A stretch of DNA of 64,000 bases from Ipomoea triloba (GCF_003576645.1 NC_044918.1:21507468-21571467), one strand, 5' to 3'; shown: positions 25,792-36,003, counted from the first letter of the stretch. The notes: generated by a model not told the origin, from the letters alone. Numbers and translations: made by a program.

Positions 25792-27407
25792 GTCAGCCTA
25801 TTCCAGACCTTATAGAGCAATTACAGGTAGAAAATAGGCACCTACCAGATCTCCAAGATTTACACCAACGTAGTACAAATAAAACCTTACCACTAGAATA
25901 CACTACCCATAATGGTATCATTTTTTTAAAAAATAGATATTATATTGGGGCAACCTCTGTCCTTAAGCAACGATTATTGTATGAGTTTCATTCTACCCCC
26001 ATGGCGGGACGCACATGTGTCACAAGGACATTGTTGCGATTATCATCAGTATTTTACTGGCCATGGATGCGAGATGATGTTACACGTTTTATCAAAACAT
26101 GCCTTACATGCCAACAAACAAAATACTCAACCCAAGCACCAGCCGGCTTACTACAACCACTACCAATTCCAACACAAGTTTGGGCTCATGTATCAATGGA
26201 CTTCATCACTGGTTTGCCAACTTCTCAAGGAAAAACGGTCTTGATGGTAATAGTTGATAGGCTAAGCAAGTATAGCCACCTAGGAGCTCTACAACAACAT
26301 TTCACAACAGCAAAAGCAGCAGAACTATTTGTAGAAATAGTGGTCAAACATCATGGCTTCCCGGAGTCAATTGTATCTGATCGAGACCCTATATTTTTAA
26401 GCAAATTTTGGGAAGGTATATTCACACTAAGTGGAACTACATTGCATCGTAGCACTGCTTATCATCCACAAACGGACAGTCAAACAGAAGTTACAAATAG
26501 AGGCATAGAGCAGTACTTGCGCGCATTTACACATAATAGACCAACAAATTGGATGTCATATCTATGTTGGGCAAAATTCTGTTTAAACACAAGCCATCAC
26601 AGTGGATTGAAAATAACTCTATTTCAAGCACTATACAGACGGATCCCCCCTACTGTCCCCATCTATACACCCAACTCCACCACTAACCAAGCATTAGAAG
26701 AAATGCTCGAGGACCGAGACCAGCTACTACGACAATTAAGGCAAAATCTTGAAGGTGCACAACATCGCATGGAGCAAAAGGCTAATAAGAAAAGAAGAGA
26801 AGTGAAATTTGAAGTAGGAGAGATGGTACTTCTACGGCTACAACCGTATCGACAAACTTCGGTAGCAAGGAGAGTTTCGCACAAACTTGCTAAAAGATAT
26901 TACAGACCCTTCAAAATCACTGAGCGCATAGGAAAGGTGGCATATCGATTAGAGCTCCCACAAGGATCAAAAATACATCCAGTGTTTCATGTATCACTAC
27001 TGAAACGATACACAGGAGAAGGAGAAATTAAGAACAATGATCTACCAAAGGAATTTTTTCATGACCACCCAATTTCCAAGCCACTAGCTCTATGCGCAAC
27101 AAGACAAGTACTACGACATGGGAAACTCGAAAAACAACTTCTAGTACAATGGAATGACTCCCCTCCAGAAGATGCTACATGGGAAAAATTTGAGGAAATC
27201 CAACACCTATACCCAAACATACACCTTGAGAACAAGGTCGCTTTCGAAGAAGGGAGGAGTGTTACGACAATACATGAGAATAATTCTACACTAGATGCAT
27301 GCGAGTCACACCAGGAAAGTGATGTTAATACTAACAAGGAAAAAGAAGTCCGTAGATCAACTAGAATAAGGAAAGCCCCTGTGTGGCTTAAAGATTACGT
27401 ACATTAG
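25785..27407 (+). CDS. gypsy integrase with chromodomain, runs into 3' LTR
   Basis: 540 codons, open throughout. The zinc-binding part keeps CLTCQQTK but its second His position reads AGRTC where GGHSG is usual. The catalytic triad is D139 (SMDF), D199 (SDRD) and E235 (QTDSQTEV), giving D,D-35-E. The C-terminal part has the SH3-like region (HPVFHVSLLKRY) and a chromodomain-like segment (LLVQWNDSPPEDATWE), which classes the element as a chromovirus. The last 49 or so codons lie inside the 3' LTR and encode RRSTRIRKAPVWLKDYV-H. The first codons are not a true start: the original polyprotein was continuous with RT, and this open part begins after a frameshift. Confidence 0.93.
   Translation: MVSQPIPDLIEQLQVENRHLPDLQDLHQRSTNKTLPLEYTTHNGIIFLKNRYYIGATSVLKQRLLYEFHSTPMAGRTCVTRTLLRLSSVFYWPWMRDDVTRFIKTCLTCQQTKYSTQAPAGLLQPLPIPTQVWAHVSMDFITGLPTSQGKTVLMVIVDRLSKYSHLGALQQHFTTAKAAELFVEIVVKHHGFPESIVSDRDPIFLSKFWEGIFTLSGTTLHRSTAYHPQTDSQTEVTNRGIEQYLRAFTHNRPTNWMSYLCWAKFCLNTSHHSGLKITLFQALYRRIPPTVPIYTPNSTTNQALEEMLEDRDQLLRQLRQNLEGAQHRMEQKANKKRREVKFEVGEMVLLRLQPYRQTSVARRVSHKLAKRYYRPFKITERIGKVAYRLELPQGSKIHPVFHVSLLKRYTGEGEIKNNDLPKEFFHDHPISKPLALCATRQVLRHGKLEKQLLVQWNDSPPEDATWEKFEEIQHLYPNIHLENKVAFEEGRSVTTIHENNSTLDACESHQESDVNTNKEKEVRRSTRIRKAPVWLKDYVH
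27247..27259 (+). other. Polypurine tract
   Basis: AAGAAGGGAGGAG abuts the 3' LTR and is also coding (EEGRS) in the integrase frame. Confidence 0.8.
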
Positions 27408-27673
27408 TTAGAATTGTAGTAGGAATATTAGATTGTCTTCTGTTAGGAGTAGGAATACTGCTTTCATATATTCTCAGAACTCAGTGTATTAGGATCAGTC
27501 AGAAGTTTTATTCTCCACTCTCTTTTCTTTTTTTCTCTCTTCTCAACCTTCTCTTCCCTTCCTTCTATCTCTGCCTTCGTGCTTCTCTCTCTTCTTTGCA
27601 ATTTGCTCAAATTAATGCAAGTCACCCTGATGGTATTCACGTAAGGGATACAAATTGGTCCAAGCACGTATCA
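27260..27673 (+). repeat. 3' LTR of the gypsy element
   Basis: 414 bp, TGTTACGACA to GCACGTATCA, followed by the target duplication CGCCG. It encodes the last residues and stop codon (27405-27407) of the polyprotein. Confidence 0.95.
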
Positions 27674-27749
27674 CGCCGCCTAGACCGCTTAGGCGCTAGG
27701 CGCTACTCTACCACCAGACTAGGGCGTAGCGCCTATTGTAACCATGTTC

Positions 27750-29292
27750 AATGTTGAAAAAATTTCCTTAATCGGCGCCCGATTTTTATTATTACTATTA
27801 TTATTAATCAAGACGGTGGATACTAGATAATAAGAAACAACGCAAGCAGATCTGAACCAAGTCAACCAACCAGATTTGAGCATCTCCACCATTTCCTTGT
27901 TGCTATTTGCTGCTGGTCACGTTGTTTCGCCGAGCGGAGGGGGAGAGGAGAGGAACCTCGTCGGAGCTCGTCCCGTCGCCGTCGCTCTGCCTAGCTAGCT
28001 CACCCTCCACCACCATCATTGTTGGTCAAGGAGAGAGGCGGAGGTTCAAAGCCAAGAGGAGACTACTGTTTCGCTGCAGGAAGGAGCTGCTGCCTCGTCT
28101 GTTCGTCGATGTCGCCACAGATCGCCGTCAATCTGCTGCTTCTCGTGGTGAAGAGGGTTGAGGCAACAATTCCTTCGGCAAGCATATCTTAACCAAGCAT
28201 GGTAGCTTCTAGGCAACAATTACTAGGCTGCATGGCTCATCTGTTGTCAGTTCTTGGTGGTGACTGGTGAGCAACAAATTAATGGTGGAGTACGAAGGCG
28301 TAGGCGGATGCAGGGCTGCTGGTCACGTTGTTTCGCCGAGCGGAGGGGGAGAGGAGAGGAACCTCGTCGGAGCTCGTCCCGTCGCCGTCGCTCTGCCTAG
28401 CTAGCTCACCCTCCACCACCATCATTGTTGGTCAAGGAGAGAGGCGGAGGTTCAAAGCCAAGAGGAGACTACTGTTTCGCTGCAGGAAGGAGCTGCTGCC
28501 TCGTCTGTTCGTCGATGTCGCCACAGATCGCCGTCAATCTGCTGCTTCTCGTGGTGAAGAGGGTTGAGGCAACAATTCCTTCGGCAAGCATATCTTAACC
28601 AAGCATGGTAGCTTCTAGGCAACAATTACTAGGCTGCATGGCTCTTCTGTTGTCAGTTCTTGGTGGTGACTGGTGAGCAACAAATTAATGGTGGAGTACG
28701 AAGGCGTAGGCGGATGCAGGGCTGCTGGTCACGTTGTTTCGCCGAGCGGAGGGGGAGAGGAGAGGAACCTCGTCGGAGCTCGTCCCGTCGCCGTCGCTCT
28801 GCCTAGCTAGCTCACCCTCCACCACCATCGTTGCTGGTCAAGGAGAGAGGCGGAGGTTCAAAGCCAAGAGGAGACTACTGTTTCGCTGCAGGAAGGAGCT
28901 GCTGCCTCGTCTGTTCGTCGATGTCGCCACAGATCGCCGTCAATCTGCTGCTTCTCGTGGTGAAGAGGGTTGAGGCAACAATTCCTTCGGCAAGCATATC
29001 TTAACCAAGCATGGTAGCTTCTAGGCAACAATTACTAGGCTGCATGGCTCTTCTGTTGTCAGTTCTTGGTGGTGACTGGTGAGCAATAAATTAATGGTGG
29101 AGTACGAAGGCGTAGGCGGATGCAGGGCTGCTGGAGTCTTTAGTCCGTCCGTCCCACTGCTCGCTGGGCGTCTGAAACCACATAGCATTTTTTGGGTTAT
29201 TCGGCCAGCTAGGCGTCCGGCCGCGGAGAAGCCCGATTCAGGCATTATTCGACGTGGTCGGGCGCTGCCTATGCGTGATTTTTACAACATTG
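27750..29292. mobile_element. Second CCTAGGCG-family element carrying a tandem array
   Basis: The left end CAATGTTGAAAAAATTTCC and the reversed right end CAATGTTGTAAAAATCACG match each other and the termini at 22068. GC-rich GGCGTCCGGCCG-like sequence near 29210 is typical of the family. No target duplication was found, so the limits are tentative. Almost all of the interior is the 406-bp array. Confidence 0.45.
27909..29126 (+). repeat. Three 406-bp tandem repeats
   Basis: Units 27909-28314, 28315-28720 and 28721-29126 each begin GCTGCTGGTCACGTTG. They differ at only a handful of sites (for example ATCATTGTTG versus ATCGTTGCTG in unit 3, and GGCTCATCTG in unit 1 only). A further GCTGCTGG follows before unique sequence. 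Each unit holds the same 79-codon frame rich in Arg and Ser (RRAEGERRGTSSELVPSPS). It matches no family I know and, being GC-rich sequence within an element, may be a captured fragment of a host gene. Confidence 0.95.
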
Positions 29293-30286
29293 ATTATATT
29301 ATTTTCTTCCATTAAATAATCTTGTATTCCGTTAGTATAAACTTTAGTAACAGAATATTCCGTTAACTATTTATTATTCTTAACATTCTCATTGATTTCT
29401 ATAAGAATAGTCTTAGTTTCGAACCTCATCCCAATAAGAGTTTGCATAATTGTTGAACATATACTACGAATATGTTAGAATGTATTTAAAAACAAAATAT
29501 AAAATTTAACATAAACATTGGTCAAATAATTAACTCGACTAAACATATAGCATTCAAAGTTGAGCATCAAAGATTATAAATAATGAACCTTGAAAATCAT
29601 TTTCTTGCATTTAAAAAAAAAAACAAATTTAGGTTAATGTTTTTTTTTTTTTGTTTAATTAATCTTCTTTTGATTATTTAGAACAAGACTCAATATTTCA
29701 ATTATGCTTTTGCATTAATGGGAATGATTTAAGTCATTATGGTATTAATATTTTTGTCTGTATTTCTATAATGGCACAATTGTATATTACTTTATAAATA
29801 ATATACTATTACTTTTTTTTATCAGACAAAACTGTTCTTACATCATTGTCTGACCTATGCGACCTAACTACAAAGTTATTGATTAGAAACACAACTACAC
29901 ATGAACTCTAAATGGTAGAACCATTGGCCAAAGAATTGGCAATGTTGACATGCATCCCACTAGCTCCAATTGAACAAGTTAGTTTGCACATCATTCTCAG
30001 AATTTTATCAATGCATGAAAACTTCTAAAGAAATTTGTAAGTTAATTTTATTATATTATTATAATAATATCTATTGTAACCATATATTCCATATTATTTA
30101 TTATATTATCCTCTATTGACAGCAATTGTAGCAATTGTCATTGACAAATTCCCAAAACAATTTGTCTCAACAACGAATGGAAATTAAAAAAAAAATCAAT
30201 GACTTCATTGTTGTAGATTAAAAGTAAGTACTCCACTCTATTATAATTTACTAGATACAACAAAAAATAATTCATATGCATTTAAG
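29293..30286. other. Helitron interior with RPA-like remnant
   Basis: AT-rich. The piece 29850-29970 aligns with 38030-38145 in the compact Helitron (shared phrases such as ACTACAAAGTTATTGATTA versus ACTATAAAGTACTTGATCA), which there encodes part of an RPA-like OB fold. No intact gene. Confidence 0.5.
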
Positions 30287-30595
30287 GAAAAATTGCAATT
30301 TTCGTCCTTAAGTTATATGGTAATTATAGAATTCGTCCCTAAGTGTTGGTCATACTCACTTTTTGTCCCTAAGTTATCATTGACGTTGCACTTTTCTTCC
30401 ATTTACTAATAAAACATTAGTGACGAAACTTGCAATTTTAGTATAACTCAGGGACGAAAAGTGGGCATAAAAGGACGAAAAGTGCAATGTCAATAATAAC
30501 TTAGGAACGAAAAACGAGCATGACCAATACTCAAGGACAAATTCTACAATTACCCTATAACTTAGGGACAAAAAGTGCAATTTTCACATTCTTTA
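30287..30595. mobile_element. TIR element (TTCGTCCxTAAGTTAT type)
   Basis: The left GAAAAATTGCAATTTTCGTC and the reversed right GAAAATTGCACTTTTTGTCC arms match over more than 60 bp (TAAGTTATATGGTAATTATA and its inverse). No clear target duplication. Confidence 0.65.
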
Positions 30596-30633
30596 ATTTA
30601 GAATTAGATGTCTATAATGTCTTTATTCAAAAA

Positions 30634-30968
30634 AGAGTTCATGTCATATGGGATCCTCCGAGTATAATGGTTTTGCCATGTTTAGTCCTAAACTTTCAAA
30701 TCGACCACTCATGGTCCTTCTACTTTCAAATTACTACCATTCGTTGTCCAAGTAAACCACCCATGGTCTTGCAACTTTCAAAATTTAACCAGTCGCGGTC
30801 CTCTTGTGAGGACCATGGGTGGTTAAAATTTGATAGTTGAAGGACCAGGGGTGGTTAACTTGGAGCGCGGATGGTAACAATTTGAAAGTCAAAGTACTAC
30901 GGGTGGCCAATTTGAAAGTTTAGGACTAAATATAGCAAAACCACTATACTCGGAGGACTCAGATGAAA
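30634..30968. mobile_element. TIR element (CCTCCGAGTATA type)
   Basis: The left GATCCTCCGAGTATAATGG and the reversed right GAGTCCTCCGAGTATAGTGG are followed on both sides by TTTAGTCCTAAACTTTCAAA. The middle holds ACCACCCATGGTCC phrases in both orientations. The frame at 30520-30840 crosses its edge and is not a gene. Confidence 0.65.
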
Positions 30969-31194
30969 TTAACTCAAAAAAATTCTTCATTAGCAAAAAA
31001 TTTAAAACGATATATAATTCATTAGTTATATTATCTTTATTTTTACAATGCAAATATTCCTTACCTTCATATTTATTAAATAATTATATTCACTGCATTG
31101 TCCATTGTCTTCTTTTTACACAATCTTGTAAGTAAATATCAAAGTTATAATAAAAAAATATGTTAAATATTAATATTTTGTTCAATACTTTCAC

Positions 31195-31521
31195 ATGAGA
31201 ATCTACGGCACACATCTTACAACACATGAAACATGTAGGAAAAAACTACCACTGTCAAATATCGATAGCTTGCAAGGTAAAGAGTTCATAATACAACTAA
31301 AATCACAGTCGTATACACAACAAGGCAAATCTACAATTTCTTACATCATAATCTCATTGCATGACATTGTCCTTTATGCTACCACCAATAACCCAATTAT
31401 ACACGATACACTACCAATAAAAAAGAAGAGGACAAGTACTAAAGATGAAGACAATGACAATGCTACCCAAAAGAGAATTGAAAAGACAGAGAAATTCAAA
31501 CCGAACGTAGTATTTATTTAG
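31195..31521 (+). pseudogene. RPA1-like C-terminal fragment in Helitron
   Basis: The 108-codon frame contains LQGKEFIIQLKSQSYTQQGK, which resembles the start of the C-terminal OB fold of plant RPA1-like proteins (GK.F.FK...), followed by a lysine-rich tail (KKKRTSTKDEDN). RPA-like genes are commonly carried by plant Helitrons. There is no N-terminal part in frame, so I treat it as the last piece of a decayed gene. Moderate certainty only. Confidence 0.4.
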
Positions 31522-31765
31522 ATTATCATTTTTAAACAAAGTATTTAGACTAGTGTTATTACTTATTACAAAGTTGCAAACATTTATTTTAGTGACAATT
31601 ATAATCAATATTTCCTATATTATCTTGCATTCATATACTTTGAATTATAAATTTAAATAAACAAATTCAATATTTAATTACCTATGCATGAACATCTCCT
31701 ATATAATCTTGCATTGATATACTTTGAAAAATTTATTTAAAAATAATCATTGAGTATTATCACAT

Positions 31766-31790
31766 TCGCGCAATGCGCGTGAAAAACTAG
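31766..31790 (+). other. Helitron 3' terminus
   Basis: The hairpin CGCGCAATGCGCG is followed by TGAAAAACTAG and a T. This is the typical plant Helitron end (hairpin, then CTAG, inserted before T). The same form occurs at 38345-38371 and, inverted, at 56437-56465. Confidence 0.75.
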
Positions 31791-32344
31791 TTATAAATAT
31801 ATTTGTGAAAATCTTAGGGTTCATTTACTATATACCAAAAAACTAGAAATACAAAGAAATAAAAACTAGAAAACATATTTGGTTGTACTACTTTTCAGTT
31901 TTTTTTTTTCCATTTTGAAAATTGGAAAACACTTTTTTCTTATTCTTCAAAATATTCTGATACAAAACACAAAAGTTTATCTATAATCACTTGTTAAAAA
32001 TATGTGTAATTTATAAATTTTGATGAGCTGATTAAATGTATTAAAAATTAAAATTCCCAAAATTAAAAAGAAATTAGATAGAATTGAAATCTTCTATTTA
32101 ATTTAATATATTTTTATTATAGATATTTTTAATTTTTTTTAAATTTCAATTCAAAAATTTTAAAATTGAAATAATTCCATTTGGTTTGAATTTAGATATA
32201 TTTTTAAATTTTATATTTAAGTTACGGTAACATTAATAGCTTTTTTTTAAAAAAAAAAATCTTTCAATGAAGATAAAAGGAAATTTTGTTACAAATTAAA
32301 TAAAATTCTTTTTAACTCAATTGCAATGTAGTATCTGTTCATAC
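31791..32344. other. Intergenic, AT-rich
   Basis: No gene seen; long A and T runs. Confidence 0.5.
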
Positions 32345-32455
32345 ATACTTTCTCAACCTATTGAAGCGAGTCAATGTCCCCACTAAGGTTCAAACCTGTG
32401 ACCTCATATTTGGGAGAGTTACATTTATACCCTTTGACCACAAGGTGTTTGGCAT
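32345..32455 (-). repeat. SINE fragment, minus strand
   Basis: Read in reverse it gives GCCAAACACCTTGTGGTCAA then GGTCACAGGTTTGAACC, matching the start and B box of the family at 9903. Confidence 0.5.
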
Positions 32456-32631
32456 AATTATTAATTTACCATATCTAAAATTCTATAATATTATCATACC
32501 ATAATTATTACTCAAATTTTCAACTATAGTTTTAATATAATATGAATTCTACAATTATGAATTAAAAAAATTATATACTAATATTTTATAAAAAAAAATA
32601 TTTTAATATAATTAAAATTTTAACATTGAGT

Positions 32632-33242
32632 CAAGGTTGGGAAAATCTCTAGGCACTCCTAGGCGCCTGCATTTATTTATTTTTTCTAATTTAAAAGATT
32701 TTTTTTAAAAAAAAAATTTAAAATTTGGTACTTATAAATTATTTAATACTTTAATAGTTAATAACCCAATGGGGTAGCTCAAGTGGCAAGTGAGCTCTCT
32801 TTGTGGGGAAGAATTTTGAGAAAACTCGGATTTGATTCCCCCGAGTGATGATTCCCCCTGTCCCGGCTCCTGTGCCTCTCAGAGCGAACGTGGTTAGTTA
32901 GTACTAAAATATTAAATATTAACTTAAAAAACATTGAATATAGATTTAAAGAATCAAAACACAACTCACAAAGTATTAATTTTAGAGCACCTGATTTTGA
33001 ATTTTTCATATTACATTTTTGGGGTCACGACCGATTTGAACAATTTAGGGTTATTTCACTAAAATGCCATCGGTCTGATCAAAATAACCATTTATAAAAA
33101 CAATAATAAATAGCTAACCGGCAGGCTAGACGCCCACTTAGGCCGCCTAGTTTGCCGCAACCTAGTCGGTGCCTAGGCCGCCTAGGAGGGTGCCAAGGCG
33201 GCCGGCCACCTCCTAACTCCTAGGCGCAATTTTACAATAATG
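32632..33242. mobile_element. CCTAGGCG-rich hAT-like element
   Basis: The left end CAAGGTTGGGAAAATCTC and the reversed right end CATTATTGTAAAATTGCG are flanked by CATTGAGT and TATTGAGT (one mismatch in eight). CCTAGGCGCC-like motifs lie near both ends (32650-32672, 33120-33232). A SINE is inserted at about 32768. Confidence 0.6.
32768..32900 (+). repeat. SINE, third type
   Basis: It starts CCAATGGGGTAGCTCAAGTGG (A box TAGCTCAAGTGG), with a B-box-like GGATTTGATTCC at about 32830, then CCCCTGTCCCGGCTCCTGTG. It lies inside the CCTAGGCG-rich element. Confidence 0.6.
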
Positions 33243-33611
33243 TATTGAGTATTACTATTCGGCAAATATTTTTGTCCATCACGCATATAAAATACTAGTG
33301 TGTGTATTACTTTTATAAAAAAAAACCATTAATTAATTAATATGTCACTTTTCTAATTTTTTTCAAATTGATTAAATTCAATCTAAAATATTTAAAATAT
33401 CATTGATTTCACTGAACTTCACCTTTTTTTTTTTCATATGATGTCATAACAAACATTTTAGATAAAATTTGATTGATTTAAAAAAATTAAAGAATTAAAA
33501 ATAAGCAAATTGATAACTGAAAATCAAAGTAAAAGTGTCACTATGATTCAAGAGTCAAACAAAATTAATTTTCACAATAAATGTATAACACTTTATTGCG
33601 CAAATTATACT
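33243..33611. other. Intergenic, AT-rich
   Basis: No gene seen. Confidence 0.4.
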
Positions 33612-33846
33612 GTGGACCGCGGCATCAAAACGACATCGTTTGATTAATGAAAACAGACGAATGAAACGGTATCCGTTCCATGCAACTGCAGCATCAGTTC
33701 AACACAACTACAGTATCACTTCAACACAATTGCAGTTCCATACGGATGAAACGGCCTTTGTTCCGCGCAACTGCAGTTACCTTTCAACACAACTGCAGTA
33801 TCATTTCAACACAACTGCAGTATCAGCCATGACCATGATCCACGGA
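33612..33846. repeat. Short tandem repeats AACACAACTGCAGTATCA within a TIR-like unit
   Basis: Phrases TTCAACACAACTGCAGTATC and variants repeat about six times (33690-33825). The outer ends, TGGACCGCGGCATCAAAACG and CCATGACCATGATCCACGG, are weakly inverse. A related block is at 55975-56330, and the CATCAAAACGACATCGTTT end recurs inverted at 43668-43690 in the first intron of the channel gene. Confidence 0.5.
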
Positions 33847-34082
33847 ATAACAATTGACTTTTTTGTATGCACCGGATTTTTTTAAATTTATACAACGGAT
33901 AAAGTTGGGTTCAATTCCTTTTCAAAAAAAAAAAAAAAAAAGTTGGGTTCAATTTTGTGATTCAAATTCAAATCGACTTAGCCTGTGGGCTGTGACCGTG
34001 CAAAGCCTACTAAACATATTAATTTTTCTGTTTATCTTTAATTTTTACGTATTTCCAGCCCAAATCCTTTATTGCCAATCAT

Positions 34083-34329
34083 TATTGTGTGGACCATACT
34101 ATTAAATAATGTACATTCAATATAAAAATAATGTACATTCAGTATAAAAATAATGTACATTATATTCAGGGGATGTACATTATTTGTATATTGAATGTAC
34201 ATTATTTTTATAATATAAAAATAATGTACATTCAGTACAAAAATAATGTACATTTAGTACATTAAAAATGTACATTTAATTATGGTCCACATAGCTGTGT
34301 GAACCATGGTCCACATAATAATTTGCCAT
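34083..34329. mobile_element. MITE family A copy
   Basis: Ends ATTATTGTGTGGACCATAC and CATGGTCCACATAATAATTT are inverse. The interior is AATAATGTACATTCA modules in both orientations. Confidence 0.7.
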
Positions 34330-35514
34330 TTACTGCGATCTAAAATTAGGCAGGAAAAAAGAATTCCTATTCGGCTATTCCTAGTGCGATTATTAAGAAA
34401 ATTTTTAATTAAGGGCTTTGGTTCACAAAATGTTCAAAGGTAATTTTCTTTTTTAAATATATATATTATGTATTATTATTATTATGAACATTGAACACTA
34501 CGTTTGTGATTTTGTAACATAGTTGAAGTGAAATGTATTTCTCAATATTTTTTATGAGTTTTGTCTGGTTATGTTTTGTTATACCATTATGGGTATATTT
34601 TATGTATTTTTAGCATTACTTTTGTGAATATTCAGCATTGATTTTATGTATACGTAATAGAGTCGCAGTGAATATATTTTATATTATTGCTCATTTTTAT
34701 TAGTTGTGTCAATTTGATGGAAATATTATTCTTTTGTAGAGCATGACTGGATTTATTTGGCAATCCCAATTTTCCCCTACTTATTGTCATATATTTTGTT
34801 AATGGAATGTGTTGTTTGTACCAATAACTGATTCTTTTGCCTTGGGCGGCCAGCGCGCTTGCAGCGCCCCCTCTGGCGCATCGGCAGCGGCCCGACGGCC
34901 CCCTTCTCCACTTTGCACCAGTGGTTCTTCCGCTTTGCACCCCTCCTTCCATGTCATCCATTTATCCTTCCATATCCATTCCCCCTCCTTCCATATACAT
35001 CTCCTCTCCTTCCTTAACCGCCACTTCACCTTCCCTTCTAGTCCAACAAGGTTTGGGCCAACCTCTTTCACTACTCTAGCCCAACAAGGTTTGAGTCAAC
35101 CTCTTTCACCATCCCCACTTGGGCCAAGGCTTATCCAATAAAATGGGCCTCGGGGTCCCATGGCTCCATCATTAATAAATATGAAACCAGGCATATAAAT
35201 ATCACCTTAATTATTTAGAAAGATAAATTTATTTTTTGACCAATGAATTGACATTTAACTTTGAAGCTAAAGATAAATAGATACTATACATATTTATAAA
35301 TCTTAGAAAACTAGCAATTCTTCAGTACAAATGAAGAGAATCGGTATATATTAAATTTTAAATGCATTATTAATATTAACATTATTTATAAGTGGTGGAC
35401 TAAAATTGCCACTTTACACATAATTAAAGGGAAAATTTTGTGTATGAGAAAATTTGTTAGACATAATTAATGGACTAAAACCGTCATTTTCTCTATGGCT
35501 ATGTTTGGCAAAAC
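34330..35514. other. Intergenic with a GC-rich island
   Basis: 34840-35150 is GC-rich and CT-biased, open on both strands (110 codons plus, 105 and 90 codons minus). None of the frames resembles a known protein, and the ends are in AT-rich sequence. A direct repeat AGCCCAACAAGGTTTG/AGTCCAACAAGGTTTG lies at 35040-35095. Possibly a retroelement or gene fragment; I make no gene call. Confidence 0.4.
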
Positions 35515-35703
35515 TTATTTAGGAGCTTAAAGCTCTGTTCCTAGCTTAAGGGGGGCTAACCCCTCGCTGGTTTGTAACGACCTCGATTGGGAGGGACAGC
35601 TGGCCCAAGGATCGAACCCTTGACCTTTGATTAAGAATGAATGAGGACCCTTGACCTTTGATTAAGAATGAATGAGTCTATTCCACTCAACCACACCCTC
35701 CAG
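35515..35703 (-). repeat. SINE, minus strand, with internal duplication
   Basis: Reversed, it starts GGGTGTGGTTGAGTGGAATA (A box) and has the B box GGGTTCGATCC. Between them a segment of about 29 bp (TTGACCTTTGATTAAGAATG on the plus strand) is duplicated in tandem, lengthening the usual A-B box spacing. Confidence 0.6.
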
Positions 35704-36003
35704 GTTAATTGCCATGGCTTTTAATAACTCATCTAGCTTAATCATGCTCCACAATTGTTTGGCACCGACGCTTCCTAGTTTAAATTGAATCCCCAAGTAT
35801 TTACAAGCTTTTCCCATCATTAAATGTGTCTTTAATGTTAAAATCATATACTAGCTATATGCTAGTTAAATACGTCATAAGCCATTACTACTATCATAAA
35901 CATGGTAGACAATACCCAAAAACAAAATGAAATCAAGAATCATAATAGGAGCATTCACTTTGTCTGTTTGTTTGATTTTGTTTTTTATTTTTAATTAATA
36001 ATA

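Larger units (their letters stand above)
22161..27673 (+). mobile_element. Ty3/gypsy chromovirus, complete ends, inactive
   Basis: The 5513-bp element is bounded by TG...CA LTRs of 414 bp and a perfect 5-bp target duplication CGCCG (22156-22160 and 27674-27678). The internal order gag, protease, RT, RNase H, integrase, chromodomain is that of plant chromoviruses. The coding sequence is broken by three to four stops and two frameshifts and the RT active site is altered, yet the LTRs differ at only about eight positions. Confidence 0.95.
22068..27746. mobile_element. CCTAGGCG-rich hAT-like element split by gypsy insertion
   Basis: Only 22068-22160 and 27679-27746 belong to it (161 bp). Ends are CACTGTTGCAAAAATC and, in reverse, CATGGTTACAATAGGCGC. 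Flanks are TTCAACGT (22060-22067) and TTCAATGT (27747-27754), an 8-bp duplication with one mismatch, as in hAT elements. The body is dense in CCTAGGCG and GGCGCTAGGCG. Relatives are 27750-29292 and 32632-33242. Confidence 0.6.
21926..31790 (+). mobile_element. Probable Helitron, opened by nested insertions
   Basis: The right end has the Helitron 3' form: a CGCGCAATGCGCG hairpin at about 31766 followed by AAAAACTAG, with T after it. The left end starts TCTACAAATACAATAAAGC after an A and continues AAAAAATGTTGGTGTGAT, matching the 5' end of the compact Helitron at 36537. Both contain pieces of an RPA-like gene (29850-29970 and 31195-31521 here). The great length comes from later insertions: the CCTAGGCG element with its gypsy insert, the 406-bp array element and two MITEs. 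The 5' and 3' ends are each supported. Joining them into one element is inference. Confidence 0.5.

Noticed and set aside
27922..28973. Repeated 79-84-codon Arg/Ser-rich frames in the 406-bp units
   Set aside because: They are open by virtue of GC-rich composition and occur inside a transposon; no start context, intron or known domain supports a gene.
33285..33300. TACTAGTG after CACGCATATAAAA as a further Helitron end
   Set aside because: No GC-rich hairpin precedes the CTAG, unlike the three accepted termini.
34644..35141. Frames of 80-110 codons on both strands in the GC-rich island
   Set aside because: Overlapping frames on both strands with low-complexity products (Ser/Pro or Arg/Trp-rich) and no family resemblance.
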